A stretch of 64,000 bases of DNA from JBOGIG01 sp050742455 (GTDB taxonomy: Bacteria > Actinomycetota > Acidimicrobiia > Acidimicrobiales > JBOGIG01). Shown here piece after piece: positions 60,676-64,000 of this stretch (position 1 is its first letter; each line of letters starts with the position of its first letter). A model generated the notes under the pieces. The model was not told the DNA's origin, did no database searches, and saw only the letters and a program-made list of their open reading frames with translations. Both the position numbers and the translations under genes were made by a program. The stretch covers positions 62,001 through 126,000 of the forward strand of contig JBOGIG010000004.1 of the NCBI GenBank assembly GCA_050742455.1, read 5' to 3'.

Positions 60676-62573
60676 CACTTGGCCTCGGGCCTGATCCATA
60701 ATACGGCCAGTGGCGGCAGGGTCAGCTCTGCCGAGCACTTCTGGCCGTGCCAGGGCTTCGATGTGCTTTGCGCCCGGCCCTGATTGCCCACCCCTGACCC
60801 ACCGAACTCCACCGCATCGGTGTTGAGGACCTCGATCCAGCTACCGGACTGGGGCAGCCCAATCCGGTAGTTGTAGCGGACCACGGGCGAGAGGTTCGCC
60901 ACGCAGGCCAATGGAGCTTCACCCTCGGGATCGATGCGAAGGAACGATAAGACATTGGAGCCGGTGTCAGAAGCATCGATCCAGGCGAATCCATCGGGGG
61001 CAAAGTCCTGCCTCCAAAGGGCAGGCGTGTTCCGGTAGGTGTGGTTGAGCGAACGCACCAGGCCGGCCATACCTGGGTCGTTCCAATCCCTTCCCACCCC
61101 CAACTCCGAATCGTGATCCCACTCCCAGCCCGGAGCCAACTCGGTGCCCATGAACACGAGCTTGCGGCCGGGATGAGCCCACATCCAGGCCAGGAGGGCC
61201 CGCAGGTTGGCCCGTTGCTGCCAGTCGTCACCGGGCATCTTGGCCAGCAGGGACTTCTTGCCATGTACAACCTCGTCGTGGGACAGGGGGAGGAGAAACT
61301 TCTCGGAGAAGGCGTAGACCAGGCCGAAGCTGAGTCCGTTCTGATGAAATCGCCGATATATGGGGTCCAGCACAAAATACGCCAAAGTGTCGTGCATCCA
61401 CCCCATGTTCCATTTGAGGTCGAAGCCCAGGCCACCATCGGTCACTGCCCCTGTGACCCCTGGCCAAGCCGTAGATTCCTCGGCCGCGGTCACCGCTCCG
61501 GGGATCTCATCGTGCACGACCTGGTTCAGCTCCCGCAGGAAGTCCACCGCCTCGAGGTCTTCGCGGCCCCCCCGAGCATTTGGGACCCAGGTGCCTGCCG
61601 GGCGCGAGTAATCCAGGTAGATCATGGAGGCCACAGCGTCTACCCGCAACCCGTCGATGTGGAACTCCTCCAACCAGTACAAGGCATTGGCGATCAAGAA
61701 GTTACGCACCTCATGGCGACCGTGGTTGAAGACCAGCGTGCCCCAGTCGGGGTGCTCACCCCGCCGGGGGTCGGCGTGCTCGTATAAGGGCGTACCGTCG
61801 AAGCGGGCGAGGGCCCAGTCATCCTTGGGGAAGTGGGCGGGCACCCAGTCCAGGATGACCCCGACACCCGCCTGATGGAAGGCATCCACCAAACCCCGTA
61901 GCCCATCAGGATGGCCCAGGCGGCCCGTCGGGGCATAATACGAGGTCACCTGGTAGCCCCATGACCCGGCGAATGGGTGCTCGGCCACCGACATCATCTC
62001 CACGTGGGTAAAGCCCAGCGACGCCACGTACTCAGGCAACTCCCGAGCCAGCCCAGTCCAGTCGGGGGGGACGCCGTCGTGCATCCCCCATGACCATGGA
62101 TGAACCTCGTAGACCGACATGGGACGACAATCGACGCGGGATGCGGCTCGAGCCGCCATCCACTGGGCATCCCTCCAGCGATATCTGCTGGGCCCGATAA
62201 CGATGCTCGCCGTGGCTGGGGGAACCTCGGCTTCCTGGGCCAACGGATCGGCCCTCAGTTTGAGCTCGCCCGATGGGCCGGTCACGGCGTACTTGTAGCC
62301 GGCCCCGACCCCTACTCCGGGGACAAATCCCTCCCATATGCCCGACGACCCAGGGCGATCTAGGACATGAGAATCCCGATCCCACCCGTTGAAGTCGCCG
62401 ACCACGCTGACGCGCGCGGCATTGGGGGCCCAGACCGCAAATTGGGTTCCCTCCACTCCGTCCCGGATGCCCGGTTTGGACCCCAGGGCCTCCCACAGGC
62501 GCCAATGCCTACCCTCGCCCAGCAAGTGAAGGTCAACCGCGCCGAGAGCCCCTACGGTGCGCGACGAGGTCAA
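60672..62573 (-). CDS. glgB: 1,4-alpha-glucan branching enzyme
   Basis: The 633-residue GH13 enzyme has a CBM48 N-terminus (FAVWAPNAARVSVVGDFNGWD), YEVHPWSW, the nucleophile Asp in GLRVDAVASMIYLDYSR, acid Glu in AAEESTAWPGV and LPLSHDEVVHGKKSLLAKMPGD. It adds alpha-1,6 branches to glucan, in line with the GlgE pathway where Pep2 feeds maltose-1-phosphate. The start is TTG 62573, whose TTGA overlaps the pep2 stop, so coupling explains the rare start. A frame continues upstream inside pep2. Confidence 0.95.
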   Translation of the reverse strand: MTSSRTVGALGAVDLHLLGEGRHWRLWEALGSKPGIRDGVEGTQFAVWAPNAARVSVVGDFNGWDRDSHVLDRPGSSGIWEGFVPGVGVGAGYKYAVTGPSGELKLRADPLAQEAEVPPATASIVIGPSRYRWRDAQWMAARAASRVDCRPMSVYEVHPWSWGMHDGVPPDWTGLARELPEYVASLGFTHVEMMSVAEHPFAGSWGYQVTSYYAPTGRLGHPDGLRGLVDAFHQAGVGVILDWVPAHFPKDDWALARFDGTPLYEHADPRRGEHPDWGTLVFNHGRHEVRNFLIANALYWLEEFHIDGLRVDAVASMIYLDYSRPAGTWVPNARGGREDLEAVDFLRELNQVVHDEIPGAVTAAEESTAWPGVTGAVTDGGLGFDLKWNMGWMHDTLAYFVLDPIYRRFHQNGLSFGLVYAFSEKFLLPLSHDEVVHGKKSLLAKMPGDDWQQRANLRALLAWMWAHPGRKLVFMGTELAPGWEWDHDSELGVGRDWNDPGMAGLVRSLNHTYRNTPALWRQDFAPDGFAWIDASDTGSNVLSFLRIDPEGEAPLACVANLSPVVRYNYRIGLPQSGSWIEVLNTDAVEFGGSGVGNQGRAQSTSKPWHGQKCSAELTLPPLAVLWIRPEAKC

Positions 62574-63928
62574 AGGGCCCTGCTCGGCGCGGCCAGGCGT
62601 TCCAGGGCGTCCAAGGGAATATGGGACCAATCGGGCCGGTAGGCCTTCTCATACGCCAACTCGTAGGCCGCCTTACCCAGCTCGAAGGCTCGCAGGACGA
62701 CCAGCACGGCATCCGGTTCGCCGCTAACCAGTTCGTCGATTCCCGGAGTGGACAGGTAGCCCCGCAAGAAGCACTCCCGGTTGCGCAACTCCCAACTCAA
62801 AGCCAGATTTCCCAGCTTCTGCCGCCCATCCAGAGCCGATATGGCGGCGTAGTGAAAGGAGCGCAACATGCCGGCCACATCACGCAGGGGGGAACGACGG
62901 GCCCGCCGGTCGTGCAGGGAACGCAGGGGCTCACCTTCGAAGTCCAGGACAAACCAGCCCACCTCGGTGCGCATGGTCTGACCCAGGTGATAGTCGCCGT
63001 GGACCCGGCATGTGACCGAGCAGGACTCAATGCCCATTCGCGCCTCGTCCAAGATGGAGTCAAAGCCGTGCCGATCCAAGTGGGATTCGGGTGATAGCCG
63101 CTCCAGAGCGGAAATGCCGGAGCTGACCTCGTCGAGCCACCGGTGGCGATCGACCTCTTCGGTGCCAAAAGCCTTGGCCAGCCCCAAGTGCATCCGTGCC
63201 GTCATGTTGCCCAAACGTCTCGCTTCGGCCCCGAAGTCGCCTCCGGCATTTTCCGGCTGGAGGCCGGACTGGTACATATCCCTGAGGGAAGTGAGGGCCA
63301 AGGCCCATCCCTCGCTGCCTCCCGCAAGAAATTCCTGGGCAATTGCCAGGTCGTAGCCGAGCCGGTTCCAGGCACCCCGAGGGGCGGCAACGTGGTTGAA
63401 TCCGACAGCGTCAAGTCCCATCGTCACCTCGACATCGGGATTCGGACCGGTTTCTACCCGTCGGTACAGCTTGAGGATGACGGCGTCGTCAAAGACCAGC
63501 GACGTGTTGGATTGCTCTGCCCCCACCAGGCGGACCCGAGTGAACGGATCATTCACCCCCGCCAGCCGAGCCATGCCGAGCGCCAGCTCGTGGTCGGCAG
63601 TGGCGTCATAGGCCATGACCGGTGTCCCATCGATCTCCACCGACCCGAGCACGGCCCAGTCCTGCCCAGCCATCGCCTCCTCGCCCTGGACCAATGGGCG
63701 CATACCCACCAGGACCTGATAGCGAGCTCCTCCCGCCTCGATGACCAGCCAGACCAAGCCGGGCCATCCTGACTCCAGAGTGGCCGACTCGACCACCAAC
63801 ACAGCCCGGGGGCCGGGCTCGATGGGTTCGGGTGGCCTGGCAAACCAGCGCTGGTGGGCCAAGAAGTCGGGCAGAAGCCTTGCAATCTGGTCTAAGAGAA
63901 CGGAGGGAACCGGGGCCGTCGTGCTCAT
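62570..63928 (-). CDS. pep2: maltokinase
   Basis: The 452-residue protein matches actinobacterial maltokinases: DFLAHQRWFARPPEP near the N-terminus, NTSLVFDDAVILKLYRRVE, the catalytic CRVHGDYHLGQTM, FVLDFEGEPLRSLHDRRARRSPLRDVAGMLRSFHYAA. It phosphorylates maltose made by TreS to maltose-1-phosphate, the GlgE substrate. It is followed with overlap by glgB and preceded by the probable end of treS. Confidence 0.92.
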   Translation of the reverse strand: MSTTAPVPSVLLDQIARLLPDFLAHQRWFARPPEPIEPGPRAVLVVESATLESGWPGLVWLVIEAGGARYQVLVGMRPLVQGEEAMAGQDWAVLGSVEIDGTPVMAYDATADHELALGMARLAGVNDPFTRVRLVGAEQSNTSLVFDDAVILKLYRRVETGPNPDVEVTMGLDAVGFNHVAAPRGAWNRLGYDLAIAQEFLAGGSEGWALALTSLRDMYQSGLQPENAGGDFGAEARRLGNMTARMHLGLAKAFGTEEVDRHRWLDEVSSGISALERLSPESHLDRHGFDSILDEARMGIESCSVTCRVHGDYHLGQTMRTEVGWFVLDFEGEPLRSLHDRRARRSPLRDVAGMLRSFHYAAISALDGRQKLGNLALSWELRNRECFLRGYLSTPGIDELVSGEPDAVLVVLRAFELGKAAYELAYEKAYRPDWSHIPLDALERLAAPSRAL

Positions 63929-63971
63929 GGCGCTACCAGAGACGCAGCTCTTGGACTCACCAGTTGGATGC

Positions 63972-64000
63972 TCACGGCGTTACCAATTGGAACCAGTAGA
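63972..64000 (-). CDS. treS: probable C-terminal end of trehalose synthase, cut by window edge
   Basis: Reverse-strand reading frame entering from beyond the window ends with YWFQLVTP and a TGA at 63974-63972. A YxWFxL ending is common in trehalose synthase, and treS usually stands directly before pep2. Only eight residues are visible, so this rests mainly on context. Confidence 0.4.

Overview
The window is high-GC DNA from an actinobacterium, most likely of the Acidimicrobiia type. The evidence is a six-gene mce lipid-import operon, a PASTA-domain Ser/Thr kinase, GatCAB, actinobacterial-type SerC and Pep2 maltokinase, frequent GTG and TTG starts, and many promoters whose -10 box sits 5 to 7 bases before a start codon, which implies leaderless mRNAs. 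The gene order iscS-mnmA-ligA-gatCAB-ilvBNC-serA with leuB nearby is a known actinobacterial neighbourhood (the same set is clustered in Mycobacterium). The class-level placement is inference. No rRNA, tRNA, CRISPR array, insertion sequence or prophage was seen. Layout: 1-5.3 kb carries a truncated GGDEF/EAL protein, a GNAT acetyltransferase, hydrolases and an amidase of atypical codon use. 5.3-9.8 kb is the operon leuB-ilvE-cimA plus two small genes. 9.9-14.1 kb has greA, a DEAD-box helicase and leuCD. 14.1-25.3 kb is a complete mce system (two YrbE permeases, six Mce proteins, one Mam protein) with a divergent ATPase gene. 25.3-31.8 kb has leuA, a Lys/Ala-repeat protein, serA, an aspartate aminotransferase and serC. 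31.8-34.8 kb is an ABC transporter with a DoxX-like protein. 34.8-40.2 kb is ilvBNC and ilvD. 40.2-43.3 kb holds a probable selenocysteine-containing thioredoxin-like gene and an acyl-CoA dehydrogenase. 43.3-58.9 kb has gatCAB, a kinase-hydrolase-ferredoxin operon, SCP2, MFS, SDR, the PASTA kinase, ligA, mnmA and iscS. 59-64 kb has a membrane protein, galT, glgB, pep2 and the probable end of treS. How it works together: the branched-chain amino acid pathway is encoded almost in full (leuABCD, ilvBNCDE). Isoleucine is probably made from citramalate through CimA, LeuCD and LeuB rather than from threonine, because cimA shares an operon with leuB and ilvE and no ilvA is in the window. Three transcripts (leuB, leuA, ilvB) start with what look like ribosome-mediated attenuators: a leaderless leader peptide of 11 to 14 residues, a first hairpin, and a terminator hairpin. 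The leader ahead of leuB-ilvE-cimA ends in Val-Gly-Ile-Ile-Gly, that ahead of leuA in Ile-Leu-Leu-Leu-Thr, and that ahead of ilvBNC in Leu-Val-Leu-Val-Thr, so each appears matched to the product of its operon. The two most striking signals are these three attenuators and an in-frame UGA at the redox-active position of a thioredoxin-fold protein (40559), followed by a bacterial SECIS-like hairpin. A third recurring oddity is short tandem repeats, mostly 9, 18 or 30 bp, inside or at the edge of more than ten genes, usually at protein termini or interdomain linkers.
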